Notes: generated by a model from the letters alone, not told the origin. A stretch of 32,785 bases of DNA from Staphylococcus sp. ACRSN (GCF_022346615.1 NZ_JAKRNS010000018.1:1-32785), one strand, 5' to 3'; counted from the first letter of the stretch, positions 18,721-27,451 are shown. Made by a program: numbers and translations.

Positions 18721-19923
18721 TCAGATTTCAAAAGCTTTATATAAAGCATGAACAGCACGTTCACCATTCTCTGCATCAATCACACTTGAGATGCTAATTT
18801 CTGATGTCGTTGTTTGATAAAACGGAATATCATTTTCAATTAATGTGAGAAAAGTTTTTGAAGCAACACCTGACATATCACGCATACCGGAACCAATTAA
18901 TGAAATTTTAACGTAATCTTCATTTATCTTGAAGTCTAAAGCGCTATAAGATTCTGTTAAGGTTTCAAAAATATTTGTGATTTGTATTACATCTGTATCT
19001 TTTATAGTAAAGGACATTTGCAATCCTTCCAAGTTAATAATTTGAGAAATCATATCTACATTAACCGAACCAGCTTCTAATTCGTTAAATAGTGATGTTA
19101 ACAATTTATTATCCGGTAGGGGATAACTAATCGTAACATGCATCATATGTGTATCTAATGCTACACCAGTCACTGCTTTTTTCTCTAATATTTCTGTTTG
19201 TGGCATAATCCATGTTCCTTTCACATTTGATAAAGTTCTTCCTAAATAAAGTGGAATATTGTAATTATTCGCGAGTTCAACACTTCTTGTTTCTAATACA
19301 CCAGCACCCAACGCACTCATTTCCATCATTTCTTCATAAGATACATAATCTAATCGTCTTGCATCTTTAAATACTCTCGGATCTGTCGCATAGACACCAT
19401 CAACATCTGTATAAATTTCGCAAGCTGTTTGATTACTTGCTGCTAAAGCAACAGCAGTTGTATCTGAGCCGCCTCGACCGAGTGTTGTAATTTCTAAATC
19501 ATCATTTATACCTTGGAAACCTGCAACAACTAGCACATCATGATCGTAAAATGATTGATTAAATGTTTCAGGATCAATTTCTGCTATCCGACTTTTTAGA
19601 TGATGACCAGTAGTTTTTATACCAGCTTGATAACCAGTCATTGCTCTTGCTGGGACACCAATGTCATTAAGTACCATTGATAGATAAGAAACTGTTTGTT
19701 GCTCACCAGTAGTAAGTAACAGGGCCAATTCTTGGTCTTTTGGTGTGGTCGTTAATGTTGAAACATTCTCCATTAATTCGTCGGTTGTTTTACCCATCGC
19801 ACTAACAACAACGATAAGTTGTTCACCTTGTTCCACTCTATTTTTTAACATTTCAGCTATATTTTTTATTTTTGAAAAATCACTAACTGAAGAACCTCCA
19901 AATTTCAAAACACTTCTTTCCAA
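18721..19923 (-). CDS. lysC: Aspartokinase, first gene of the lysine operon
   Basis: The 400-residue aspartate kinase phosphorylates aspartate. The N-terminal kinase domain shows KFGGSSVSD (7-15), TLGRGGSDTTAVALA and TDVDGVYATDPR. Two C-terminal ACT domains (about 260-400) would bind an amino acid for feedback control. The start is a TTG at 19923, supported by GGAGG nine bases upstream; no nearby in-frame ATG gives the conserved N-terminus. It lies right behind a lysine riboswitch and terminator, so lysine limits expression of this and the seven following genes. Confidence 0.96.
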   Translation of the reverse strand: MERSVLKFGGSSVSDFSKIKNIAEMLKNRVEQGEQLIVVVSAMGKTTDELMENVSTLTTTPKDQELALLLTTGEQQTVSYLSMVLNDIGVPARAMTGYQAGIKTTGHHLKSRIAEIDPETFNQSFYDHDVLVVAGFQGINDDLEITTLGRGGSDTTAVALAASNQTACEIYTDVDGVYATDPRVFKDARRLDYVSYEEMMEMSALGAGVLETRSVELANNYNIPLYLGRTLSNVKGTWIMPQTEILEKKAVTGVALDTHMMHVTISYPLPDNKLLTSLFNELEAGSVNVDMISQIINLEGLQMSFTIKDTDVIQITNIFETLTESYSALDFKINEDYVKISLIGSGMRDMSGVASKTFLTLIENDIPFYQTTTSEISISSVIDAENGERAVHALYKAFEI

Positions 19924-19966
19924 TTTCTATATCCTCCTCGTTGATAGGGGAGAATCACAGTAATAT

Positions 19967-20001
19967 AAAAAAAGAACAAGTTCGGAGTTGCGAACCTGTT
20001 C
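19967..20001 (-). terminator. Riboswitch-controlled terminator before lysC
   Basis: On the minus strand GAACAGGTTCG and CGAACTTGTTC (19974-20001) form an 11-bp stem with one G-U pair. Seven T follow (19967-19973). It is the off-state expression platform of the lysine riboswitch. Confidence 0.9.
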
Positions 20002-20011
20002 ATTAATATAT

Positions 20012-20190
20012 ACAAGTGATGCACTCCATTATTTTAAAATAATGACAGACTCTTAGCTCTTAACCATAAAGTCCAACGTGTTATAAGCTGCTATTATAAC
20101 TGTTTCGGCATCTCACCCTTTCAAAATTAGCTGCTAGCAGACAGGTTCTACTAAAATTTACTAATGATTGATGCGCCTCATCAAAACTAT
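20012..20190 (-). ncRNA. Lysine riboswitch (L box)
   Basis: On the minus strand the segment begins with TGATGAGGCGCATCAATCA and contains AAAGGGTGAGATGCCGAAAC, TTAAGAGCTAAGAGTCTGTC and GGAGTGCATCA, all hallmark L-box blocks in the usual order. The closing P1 helix can form from TGATG (20179-20183) and CATCA (20017-20021). Lysine binding is known to stabilise the aptamer and allow the downstream terminator to form. It controls the complete lysC-to-lysA operon. Confidence 0.95.
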
Positions 20191-20213
20191 TTAATTTTTT
20201 GTTTATGATTCAC

Positions 20214-20242
20214 ATTATACATATGCTTTTATATCATGTAAA
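20214..20242 (-). promoter_or_regulatory. Promoter of the lysine operon
   Basis: On the minus strand TTTACA (20237-20242), a 17-base spacer, then TATAAT (20214-20219), placing the start about 15 bases before the riboswitch. Confidence 0.8.
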
Positions 20243-20330
20243 CTGCTTTTCATAAAGTTTTTCAAATTTACTGAAAATTAAACAATATAATTTTCAAATA
20301 TCTAAAATAGTGTATTTTTAATCTTATAAA

Positions 20331-21161
20331 TTAAAATTCTTCGTAAGTATCAGGATCTTGACCTTTTAATCTACCATCTTTTTGAGTTAAATTATCGATT
20401 TTAATTAAATCTTCATCTGTTAACTCAAAATCAAACACATCTTTATTTTGTATTTGTCTAGTAATAGATGTTGATTTTGGAATAGGAACAACACCATTTT
20501 GAACATGCCATCTCAAAATAATTTGAGGAATGGTTTTATTATATTTTTCGGCAATAGCAGCGATATTTTCATCATTAATTACCTTTGAAGCTCGACCTAG
20601 TGGACTCCAAGCTTCTGTGATAATTCCTTTATCCTTGTTAAATTGAATCATTTCTTTTTGATTAAAGTAAGGATGTAATTCAATTTGGTTAACTACAGGT
20701 AATACGCCTGTTTCACGCTCAAGTGTTTCGATATGCTCTTGTGTGAAATTACATACACCAATTGATTTTACTAAACCTGCTTTTTGGGCATCAATTAATG
20801 CTTTCCATGCTTCAACATATTTTCCTTGTTTAGGATTAGGCCAGTGGATTAAGTATAAATCAATGTAATCTACATTTAAACGATAAACAGATTCTTGAAT
20901 TGCTGTAATTGCAGCATCATAATCTTGATAACGTCCTGGTAATTTAGAAGTGATAATGATTTGATTTCGAGATACATGACTGCTTTCGATTGCACGTCCT
21001 ACAGTACCTTCATTTTCATAATTATACGCGGTATCAAGCACTGTATAACCTTGATTAAGTGCATTTACTATAGCATGTACACCTTCAGAACCATTTAATT
21101 TGTATGTACCAAAACCAATTTGAGGTAATACTTGACCATCGAGCAAGTTCAAATTTTTCAT
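20331..21161 (-). CDS. Aldo-keto reductase, 2,5-diketogluconate reductase-like
   Basis: The 276-residue NADPH-dependent (beta/alpha)8 oxidoreductase carries the family tetrad: D43 and Y48 in LDTAYNYENE, K73 in ITSKLPG, and H106 in LYLIHWPNP. The cofactor-end motif is IPKSTS. It resembles YtbE/YvgN-type bacterial AKRs that reduce glyoxal-like and other aldehydes; the real substrate is unknown. The ATG at 21161 is chosen for its AGGAGG nine bases upstream; a longer frame to 21209 lacks a site. It is monocistronic. Only a weak AT-rich hairpin (20273-20295) lies between it and the lysine operon promoter. Confidence 0.9.
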   Translation of the reverse strand: MKNLNLLDGQVLPQIGFGTYKLNGSEGVHAIVNALNQGYTVLDTAYNYENEGTVGRAIESSHVSRNQIIITSKLPGRYQDYDAAITAIQESVYRLNVDYIDLYLIHWPNPKQGKYVEAWKALIDAQKAGLVKSIGVCNFTQEHIETLERETGVLPVVNQIELHPYFNQKEMIQFNKDKGIITEAWSPLGRASKVINDENIAAIAEKYNKTIPQIILRWHVQNGVVPIPKSTSITRQIQNKDVFDFELTDEDLIKIDNLTQKDGRLKGQDPDTYEEF

Positions 21162-21258
21162 AAACTTATTCCTCCTATTTACATTGTCAAAGTCGATTAT
21201 ATAACTCAACTTTCTTTTTTGGAAATAATTAGCTTACAAAACTTAGTAGGGCAGTTAT

Positions 21259-21314
21259 ATGTAAAGAAAAAGCAATGTTATCCAATACATAAATCTGCAT
21301 TGGATAACATTGCT
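21259..21314 (-). terminator. Terminator of the ABC-F gene
   Basis: A perfect 16-bp stem, AGCAATGTTATCCAAT (21271-21286) with its complement at 21299-21314, is followed on the minus strand by TTTTTCTTT. Confidence 0.9.
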
Positions 21315-21327
21315 AAGTATAAATATA

Positions 21328-22932
21328 TTATTTATTTAAAACACCAGTTTCTTTTAAATATTCCTCATATGGAATCTCTTTAGATACTGATCCTTCAGGA
21401 TTTAAATCTATTACACGATTCGCAATCGTATTGATAAATTCAAAGTCATAAGAAGTAAAGATAATTGAACCTTTAAATGATTTCAAACCATCATTGACTG
21501 CTGTAATACTTTCTAAGTCTAAGTGGTTTGTTGGTTCATCTAATAGCAATACGTTAGCGCTTGATAGCATCATTTTACTTAACATACAACGTACTTTTTC
21601 TCCACCAGATAAAACATCAGCTTTCTTCTTAACTTCATCACCGCTAAACAACATACGTCCAAGGAAACCACGTAAAAATGTTTCCGTTTGTTCGTCCTCT
21701 GGCGCATATTGACGCAACCAATCAACTAGGTTTGTACTTACGCCTTCGAAGTAATCAGAATTATCTTTAGGTAGGTAACTACGAGAAGTCGTAACACCCC
21801 ATCTAATTGTACCTTCATCTGGTTCCATTTCACCGGCTAATATTTTTAGTAAAGTTGTTTTTGCAAATTCACTATCACCAATTAATACAGCTTTGTCATT
21901 TGGATCCATCGTGAATGAAATATTATCAAGTACCTTCACACCATCTATTGTTTTTGAAACATTTTCAACTAACAATAAATCATTACCAATTTCACGCTCA
22001 GGCGTAAAATTAACGAACGGATAACGACGAGAAGATGGTTGGATATCATCTAATTCAATTTTTTCTAATTGTTTCTTACGGCTTGTTGCTTGTTTTGATT
22101 TTGATGCGTTCGCAGAAAAACGAGCAACAAAGTCTTGTAATTCTTTGATTTTTTCTTCTTTTTTCTTATTTTGATCTTGAGCCATCTTCATAGCTAATTC
22201 GCTTGATTGATACCAAAAATCATAGTTACCAACGTAAACTTTAATTTTTCCATAATCTAAATCTGCAATATGAGTACATACATTATTTAAAAAGTGTCTA
22301 TCATGAGATACTACAATAACTGTATTTTCAAAATTGATTAAGAAATCTTCCAACCAACTAATCGCAGGAATATCCAGACCATTTGTAGGCTCATCTAGTA
22401 AAAGGACATCAGGTTGACCAAATAGGCTCTGAGCTAATAATACTTTTACTTTCTGATTATTTTCTAATTCAGACATGTTTTTATCTTGTAAATCTGCTGA
22501 GATACCTAAACCTGATAACAAAGTTCCCGCATCAGCTTCAGCATTCCAGCCATCCATTTCAGCAAACTCGCCTTCTAATTCTGCTGCACGTATACCATCT
22601 TCATCACTGAAATCTGGTTTCATATAGATTTCGTCTTTTTCTTTCATTACTTCATATAAACGATCATGTCCTTTAATCACTACATCTAGTACACGTTCAT
22701 TTTCATATGCGAAATGATCCTGTTTCAAAATTGCTAAACGTTCATTTTTCCCTAAAGATACATGTCCCGTTTGAGCATCTAACTCACCAGATAAAATCTT
22801 TAAAAAAGTGGATTTCCCAGCACCATTTGCGCCGATTAATCCATAACAATTGCCATCTGTAAATTTAATATTTACATCTTCAAATAATTTACGATCACCA
22901 AATCGTAAACTTACATCAGTAACTTGTAACAT
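21328..22932 (-). CDS. ABC-F family ATPase, YbiT/YkpA type
   Basis: The 534-residue soluble protein has two ABC ATPase domains in tandem and no membrane domain, as in ribosome-associated ABC-F factors. Domain 1 has Walker A GANGAGKS (34-41) and Walker B LLLDEPTNGLD, but a degenerate signature ELENNQ (155-160). Domain 2 has a degenerate Walker A GDSEFAKTT (352-360) with a good signature LSGGE (441-445) and LLLDEPTNHLD. A charged linker with coiled coil (about 240-290) joins them. The start and the similarity to B. subtilis YkpA point to the YbiT subgroup rather than Vga/Msr resistance factors. The ATG at 22932 follows AAGGAG. A role in translation is known for the family, not shown here. Confidence 0.9.
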   Translation of the reverse strand: MLQVTDVSLRFGDRKLFEDVNIKFTDGNCYGLIGANGAGKSTFLKILSGELDAQTGHVSLGKNERLAILKQDHFAYENERVLDVVIKGHDRLYEVMKEKDEIYMKPDFSDEDGIRAAELEGEFAEMDGWNAEADAGTLLSGLGISADLQDKNMSELENNQKVKVLLAQSLFGQPDVLLLDEPTNGLDIPAISWLEDFLINFENTVIVVSHDRHFLNNVCTHIADLDYGKIKVYVGNYDFWYQSSELAMKMAQDQNKKKEEKIKELQDFVARFSANASKSKQATSRKKQLEKIELDDIQPSSRRYPFVNFTPEREIGNDLLLVENVSKTIDGVKVLDNISFTMDPNDKAVLIGDSEFAKTTLLKILAGEMEPDEGTIRWGVTTSRSYLPKDNSDYFEGVSTNLVDWLRQYAPEDEQTETFLRGFLGRMLFSGDEVKKKADVLSGGEKVRCMLSKMMLSSANVLLLDEPTNHLDLESITAVNDGLKSFKGSIIFTSYDFEFINTIANRVIDLNPEGSVSKEIPYEEYLKETGVLNK

Positions 22933-22967
22933 GTATTTACTCCTTTATTCGTTAATCTACCGGACAA

Positions 22968-23042
22968 ATTATAACACAATTAACTAGGACTTTCGACCAT
23001 TCTCGATGTAGTAATGCTTGTTTCTTCTATGCGTGTTATAAT
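22968..23042. promoter_or_regulatory. Divergent promoters of the ABC-F gene and cvfB
   Basis: Each direction has an extended -10, TGTTATAAT. The minus-strand hexamer is at 22968-22973 for the ABC-F gene, and the + strand hexamer is at 23037-23042 for cvfB. -35 elements are weak, as expected with the TG extension. Confidence 0.6.
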
Positions 23043-23077
23043 AATATAGAATAAATTTATGTACGAAGGAGAAAAGT

Positions 23078-23977
23078 ATGGCCAGAGAAGAAAAAGATAT
23101 TGTAGGCTCAATTGAGTTTTTAGAGGTAATTGGTTTAGAAGGATCTACTTATAAATTAAAAGGACCTAACAACGAAGAAGTAAAACTCAATCAATCTGAA
23201 ATTCAAGATGATGACGAATTAGAAATAGGGGAAGAATATAGCTTCTTCATTTATCCAAATAGATCAGGAGATTTATTTGCAACACAGAACATGCCAGACA
23301 TTACTACGGATAAATATGATTTTGTAAAAGTATTAAAAACAGACAGAGATGGAGCTCACGTTGACGTTGGTTTACCGCGTGAAGTGTTAGTTCCTTGGGA
23401 AGATTTACCTAAAGTTAAAACTGTCTGGCCGACACAAGGTGATGAATTACTCGTTACATTAAGAATAGATAGAGAAAAGAACATGTTTGCACGTTTAGCA
23501 TCTGAAACTATTGTTGAAAAGATGTATACACCAGTTCATGATGAATCAATGCAAAATAAAGTAATAGAAGCAAGACCATATCGTTTATTACGTATTGGTA
23601 GTTTTTTATTATCTAAAGAAGGACATAAGATATTTGTCCATGAATCAGAAAGAAAAGCAGAACCAAGATTAGGTGAAAATGTCGAAGTTAGAATTATTGG
23701 TCACAACGAGAACGGTGAATTAAACGGCTCATTTTTACCTCTTGCACACGAACGATTAGATGATGACGGCCAACATATCGTTGACTTATTAGTAGAATAT
23801 GACGGCGAACTACCGTTTTGGGATAAATCTAGCCCAGACGCAATTAAAGAAGTATTTAACATGAGTAAAGGAGCTTTTAAACGCGCCATCGGACACCTTT
23901 ACAAACAAAAAATTATTACAATTGAAACTGGTAAAATCACATTAACTAAAAAAGGTTGGAGCAGGTTAGATAGCTAA
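23078..23977 (+). CDS. cvfB: CvfB, S1-domain RNA-binding protein
   Basis: The 299-residue protein is conserved virulence factor B. It is built of tandem S1/OB-type RNA-binding modules (about 1-60, 65-140, 145-220) followed by a C-terminal winged helix (KGAFKRAIGHLYKQKIITIE, about 260-299). In S. aureus it is known to influence haemolysin and other exoprotein levels and to bind RNA. It is cytoplasmic, with no membrane segment. The ATG at 23078 follows GAAGGAG. It is a single-gene unit, diverging from the ABC-F gene and ending in a strong terminator. Confidence 0.92.
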   Translation: MAREEKDIVGSIEFLEVIGLEGSTYKLKGPNNEEVKLNQSEIQDDDELEIGEEYSFFIYPNRSGDLFATQNMPDITTDKYDFVKVLKTDRDGAHVDVGLPREVLVPWEDLPKVKTVWPTQGDELLVTLRIDREKNMFARLASETIVEKMYTPVHDESMQNKVIEARPYRLLRIGSFLLSKEGHKIFVHESERKAEPRLGENVEVRIIGHNENGELNGSFLPLAHERLDDDGQHIVDLLVEYDGELPFWDKSSPDAIKEVFNMSKGAFKRAIGHLYKQKIITIETGKITLTKKGWSRLDS

Positions 23978-24039
23978 AATCTTCTATTAATTAAATAAAA
24001 AAATAAACCAAAATCAAATTAGTCCAAACAAATATATCA

Positions 24040-24077
24040 GAAGATAGCTACCGAAAGCGTAGCTATCTTCTTTTTTT
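24040..24077 (+). terminator. Terminator of cvfB
   Basis: GAAGATAGCTAC (24040-24051) and GTAGCTATCTTC (24059-24070) form a perfect 12-bp stem followed by seven T. Confidence 0.95.
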
Positions 24078-24212
24078 ATAAGCAAATGTTTCAATTTCAG
24101 ACTTAATTGTAATCATAAATTATTTATCTATTATGAAAAAATGGCTTTATACCAACATTTCAGTCGGTTTTCAATATTAGAAATATTACATTTATAAACT
24201 TTGTAAATAGAT

Positions 24213-24277
24213 TCAATAATTTCTTAACATATCTTTTACATTAAATCCATTTGCAATTAATAAAGAGTGTGTAATAT
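24213..24277 (+). promoter_or_regulatory. Tandem PhoP boxes and promoter of the pst operon
   Basis: Hexamers TTAACA (24224), TTTACA (24235), TCCATT (24246) and TTAATA (24257) recur every 11 bases, with five-base spacers. A weaker TCAATA (24213) is in the same phase. This is the TTHAYA-type PhoP array known from Bacillus Pho promoters. A possible -10, TAATAT, follows at 24272-24277, and there is no good -35, as expected for activator-dependent transcription. The rest of the 363-base gap 23978-24340 holds the cvfB terminator and no gene. Confidence 0.8.
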
Positions 24278-24340
24278 AGGCAGTGTAAGAACTACATATA
24301 AAACACATATGGGTTATTTATTTATTAGGAGGATGTTTCA

Positions 24341-25306
24341 ATGAAAAATTGGCAGTTAGTTGGTACTACAGTAGTTGGTGCTTCACTTTTATTAGGCGCT
24401 TGTGGCGGAAATAGCGGTTCAGGCGAAGGTAAAGGTAGTGGAGAAGTAAAAGGCGATGGTTCTTCAACAGTAGGCCCTATCATTGAAAAATTAAATGAAA
24501 AATTTGCGAAAGATAATCAAGATGTAACTGTATCAAACGGTACAGCTGGAACTGGTGGAGGATTTGAAAAATTCATTTCGGGAAGCACTGATTTTTCAAA
24601 TGCATCAAGACCAATTAAAGATGAAGAAAAGAAAAAATTAGAAGATAAAGGCATTAAATATGATGAATTCAAAATTGCACAAGATGGTGTGACAATTGCA
24701 GTAAATAAAGAAAATGACTTTGTTAACGAATTAACAAAAGAACAATTAAAAGAAATTTATTCTGGAAAAGCAAAAACATGGAAAGATGTTAATTCTAAAT
24801 GGCCAGATAAAGAAATCAAATCATTTTCACCTGACCAATCACACGGAACTTATGACTTCTTTACAGAAGAAATCATGGATAAAGGTGATATCAAAGCAGA
24901 GAAAAATGCTGATACAAACGTAATCGTTTCATCTGTAGAAAAAAATAAACAAGGTGTCGGTTACTTCGGTTATAACTTCTATCAACAAAACAAAGATAAG
25001 TTAAAAGAAGTTAAAATCAAAGATGACAATGGAAAATTAACAGAACCAACTAAGAAAACGATCCAAGATGGTTCATACGCTTTAAGTAGACCATTATACA
25101 TTTATACAAATGAGAAAAAATTAAAAGACAATAAAGGATTCCAAGAATTCATGAAATTTGTCATCAACGACAAAGGTTCATCTGCTGAAAAAGCAGGATT
25201 CGTAGCTTTACCTAAGAAAGATTATAAAGAACAAAAATCAAAATTAGACGACATCATTGGTAAAGAAAGCGATAAGAAAGAAGATAGCAAAAAAGAAGAC
25301 AAATAA
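24341..25306 (+). CDS. pstS: Phosphate-binding lipoprotein PstS
   Basis: The 321-residue extracellular lipoprotein captures inorganic phosphate for the PstSCAB importer. A signal peptide ends at the lipobox LGAC, with Cys21 the lipidated residue. A Gly/Ser linker follows, then the phosphate-site motifs GDGSSTVGP and DFSNASRP. The SHGTYDFF segment also fits the family's phosphate-binding loops. The tail is Lys/Glu/Asp-rich (repeated KKED). The ATG at 24341 follows AGGAGG by eight bases. The sequence differs clearly from my recollection of S. aureus PstS. It is separated from pstC by a folded 200-base spacer. Confidence 0.96.
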   Translation: MKNWQLVGTTVVGASLLLGACGGNSGSGEGKGSGEVKGDGSSTVGPIIEKLNEKFAKDNQDVTVSNGTAGTGGGFEKFISGSTDFSNASRPIKDEEKKKLEDKGIKYDEFKIAQDGVTIAVNKENDFVNELTKEQLKEIYSGKAKTWKDVNSKWPDKEIKSFSPDQSHGTYDFFTEEIMDKGDIKAEKNADTNVIVSSVEKNKQGVGYFGYNFYQQNKDKLKEVKIKDDNGKLTEPTKKTIQDGSYALSRPLYIYTNEKKLKDNKGFQEFMKFVINDKGSSAEKAGFVALPKKDYKEQKSKLDDIIGKESDKKEDSKKEDK

Positions 25307-25321
25307 GTATTAACACATATT

Positions 25322-25471
25322 TAAAGGTTGGGATTCTGGATTAGGGGGGACAAGGTGAAAAACATTTACTTTGTCTATCCATATCCTCGTTCAATACATC
25401 TATTATATTCTAGTGGGCTTTAATGTGAATTAATCGTAGCTAGATTGTAGATGTGAACATCCCAACCTTTA
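25322..25471 (+). ncRNA. Structured intercistronic element between pstS and pstC
   Basis: A 13-bp perfect closing stem, TAAAGGTTGGGAT (25322-25334) with its complement at 25459-25471, encloses 124 bases. Inside, ACAAGGTGAA (25350-25359) pairs with TTTACTTTGT (25365-25374). CATCTA (25397-25402) pairs with TAGATG (25448-25453), backed by CTAG/CTAG (25410-25413 and 25440-25443). The result is a branched fold. It may act as an mRNA processing or stability element that separates pstS level from pstCAB level, or it may be a dispersed intergenic repeat. Confidence 0.5.
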
Positions 25472-25509
25472 TTCATATTTTGGGAGTTTAATAGAAAGAA
25501 GGGAATTTT

Positions 25510-26439
25510 ATGTCGAATCAGAACCTTTCAGTAAGTGAGATGATTGCAAAAAATAATGCGAAAAACAAGGGACTTAGTAATAAATTAGTTCCAATTATTC
25601 TGGGAATCATAGCATTATTTTCAATACTCACTACAATTGGCATTATCGTAACTTTATTAACCGAAACAATTACATTCTTCACACGTGTACCAATAGCAGA
25701 TTTTTTATTTACAAAAGATTGGAATCCATTCTCATCTGATCCAAAATTTGGTATTTGGGCATTAATCTTAGGTACTTTAAAAATAACGTTTATCGCTACA
25801 TTGGTTGCAGTTCCTATTGGACTAGGTGCAGCATTATACTTGAGTGAATATGCTTCACAACGTTCTAAGAAAATTATCAAACCAATTTTAGAAATATTAT
25901 CAGGCATTCCAACAATTGTATTTGGTTTCTTTGCATTAACCTTTGTAACACCATTATTAAGATCAATATTCCCAGAGTTAGGAAGTTTCAACTCAATTAG
26001 TCCAGGAATAGTTGTCGGCGTAATGATTATTCCGTTAATTTCTAGTATGAGTGAAGATGCAATGTCTTCAGTACCAAGCAAAATGCGAGAAGGTGCGTTA
26101 GGTTTAGGTGCAACGAAATTTGAAGTAGCAACTAAAGTTGTGTTGCCTGCAGCAACATCTGGTATTATGGCTTCTATCGTATTAGCTGTTTCACGTGCTA
26201 TCGGTGAGACAATGATCGTTTCACTTGCTGCCGGAAGTACACCGAATTCTACATTAGAATTAACTGGTTCCATTCAAACAATGACTGGATATATCGTTCA
26301 AGTAGCAACAGGAGATGCAACATTTGGTTCTGATATTTATTACAGTATCTACGCAGTAGGTTTCACACTATTCTTGTTCACACTTGTGATGAATCTAGTT
26401 TCTCAATGGATAACGAAACGCTTTAGAGAGGAGTATTAA
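25510..26439 (+). CDS. pstC: Phosphate ABC transporter permease PstC
   Basis: The 309-residue inner-membrane permease has six or so membrane helices (first at about 23-51) and the binding-protein-dependent transport signature EGALGLGATKFEVATKVVLP (about 197-216), which contacts PstB. With PstA it forms the transmembrane channel of the high-affinity phosphate importer. The ATG at 25510 follows AGAAGGGA. pstA starts one base after its stop, so translation is coupled. Confidence 0.96.
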   Translation: MSNQNLSVSEMIAKNNAKNKGLSNKLVPIILGIIALFSILTTIGIIVTLLTETITFFTRVPIADFLFTKDWNPFSSDPKFGIWALILGTLKITFIATLVAVPIGLGAALYLSEYASQRSKKIIKPILEILSGIPTIVFGFFALTFVTPLLRSIFPELGSFNSISPGIVVGVMIIPLISSMSEDAMSSVPSKMREGALGLGATKFEVATKVVLPAATSGIMASIVLAVSRAIGETMIVSLAAGSTPNSTLELTGSIQTMTGYIVQVATGDATFGSDIYYSIYAVGFTLFLFTLVMNLVSQWITKRFREEY

Positions 26440-26440
26440 T

Positions 26441-27358
26441 ATGGAACAGGTGAACAATAATTCAAAACCATTAGTTAACCAAAAGACCGTTGAAAAGAAA
26501 TTATCTGGTCGATTAACAACAAACAAAATTAATAAATGGGCATTCTTTGGATGTACTATGATTGGACTATTAGTATTAGCCGTTCTATTAATAGATACAT
26601 TAATTAAAGGTGCAGGTCATTTAACACCTTCATTTTTCACTAATTTTTCATCATCTACACCCTCAATGGCAGGGGTGAAAGGTGCATTAATTGGTACAGT
26701 TTGGTTAATGATTACAATTATTCCAATCGCTATAGTATTGGGTGTTGGAACAGCAATCTATTTAGAAGAATATGCAAAAGACAATGCTTTTACAAATTTT
26801 GTTAAAGTTTGTATTTCAAACTTAGCAGGTGTGCCTTCAGTTGTATTCGGTTTACTGGGCCTAACAATTTTTGTAAGAGGTATGGGGATTGAAGCATTGG
26901 CTTTAAGTAATTCTGTCTTAGCTGCAGCACTAACGATGTCACTATTAATCTTACCTGTTATTATCGTTGCTAGCCAAGAAGCAATTAGAGCAGTACCAAA
27001 TTCAGTAAGAGAAGCTTCTTATGGATTAGGTGGAAATAAATGGCAAACAATTCGTCGAGTGGTATTACCAGCAGCGATACCAGGTATACTAACTGGTTTT
27101 ATCCTTGCGCTTTCACGTGCTCTAGGCGAAACAGCACCATTAATCTTAATTGGTATCCCAACCGTTTTATTGAATTTACCATCAAGTGTATTTGATCAAT
27201 TCCAAGCACTTCCAATGGCTATTTATAACTGGGCTAAGTTACCTCAAGATGAATTCCAAAATGTAGCATCTGCCGGCATAATCGTATTACTAATTATTTT
27301 ATTATTAATGAACGCAATTGCTATATTCTTAAGAAATAAATACAGTAAAAAATACTAA
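26441..27358 (+). CDS. pstA: Phosphate ABC transporter permease PstA
   Basis: The 305-residue membrane protein is the second channel subunit. It has an N-terminal helix (about 31-51), further helices, and the cytoplasmic loop EASYGLGGNKWQTIRRVVLP (about 189-208) that docks on PstB. The conserved LSRALGETAPL follows. The ATG at 26441 uses a GAGGAG site lying in the pstC stop region. A hairpin-containing 93-base gap separates it from pstB. Confidence 0.96.
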   Translation: MEQVNNNSKPLVNQKTVEKKLSGRLTTNKINKWAFFGCTMIGLLVLAVLLIDTLIKGAGHLTPSFFTNFSSSTPSMAGVKGALIGTVWLMITIIPIAIVLGVGTAIYLEEYAKDNAFTNFVKVCISNLAGVPSVVFGLLGLTIFVRGMGIEALALSNSVLAAALTMSLLILPVIIVASQEAIRAVPNSVREASYGLGGNKWQTIRRVVLPAAIPGILTGFILALSRALGETAPLILIGIPTVLLNLPSSVFDQFQALPMAIYNWAKLPQDEFQNVASAGIIVLLIILLLMNAIAIFLRNKYSKKY

Positions 27359-27378
27359 TTGATTATATAAATTAATAT

Positions 27379-27428
27379 GAGACTTAAATGGGAAATTTGC
27401 GAAAGTATTTATTAACGCAAATAGTCTC
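27379..27428 (+). other. Hairpin between pstA and pstB
   Basis: An inner stem ATTTGCG (27395-27401) with CGCAAAT (27416-27422) and an outer stem GAGACT (27379-27384) with AGTCTC (27423-27428) form a bulged hairpin. It ends about ten bases before the AAAGGAG site of pstB. No U-run follows, so it is more likely an mRNA stability or translation element than a terminator. Confidence 0.45.
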
Positions 27429-27451
27429 TTAATCTAAAGGAGTTTTTAATT

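Noticed and set aside
21328..22932. Antibiotic-resistance ABC-F (Vga, Msr, Lsa type)
   Set aside because: Sequence start, linker and motifs fit the housekeeping YbiT/YkpA subgroup, and the gene sits in a conserved core location.
25518..26273. 251-codon open frame on the minus strand
   Set aside because: It lies wholly antisense to pstC, has no ribosome site, and its composition is the mirror of a membrane protein. It is a shadow frame.
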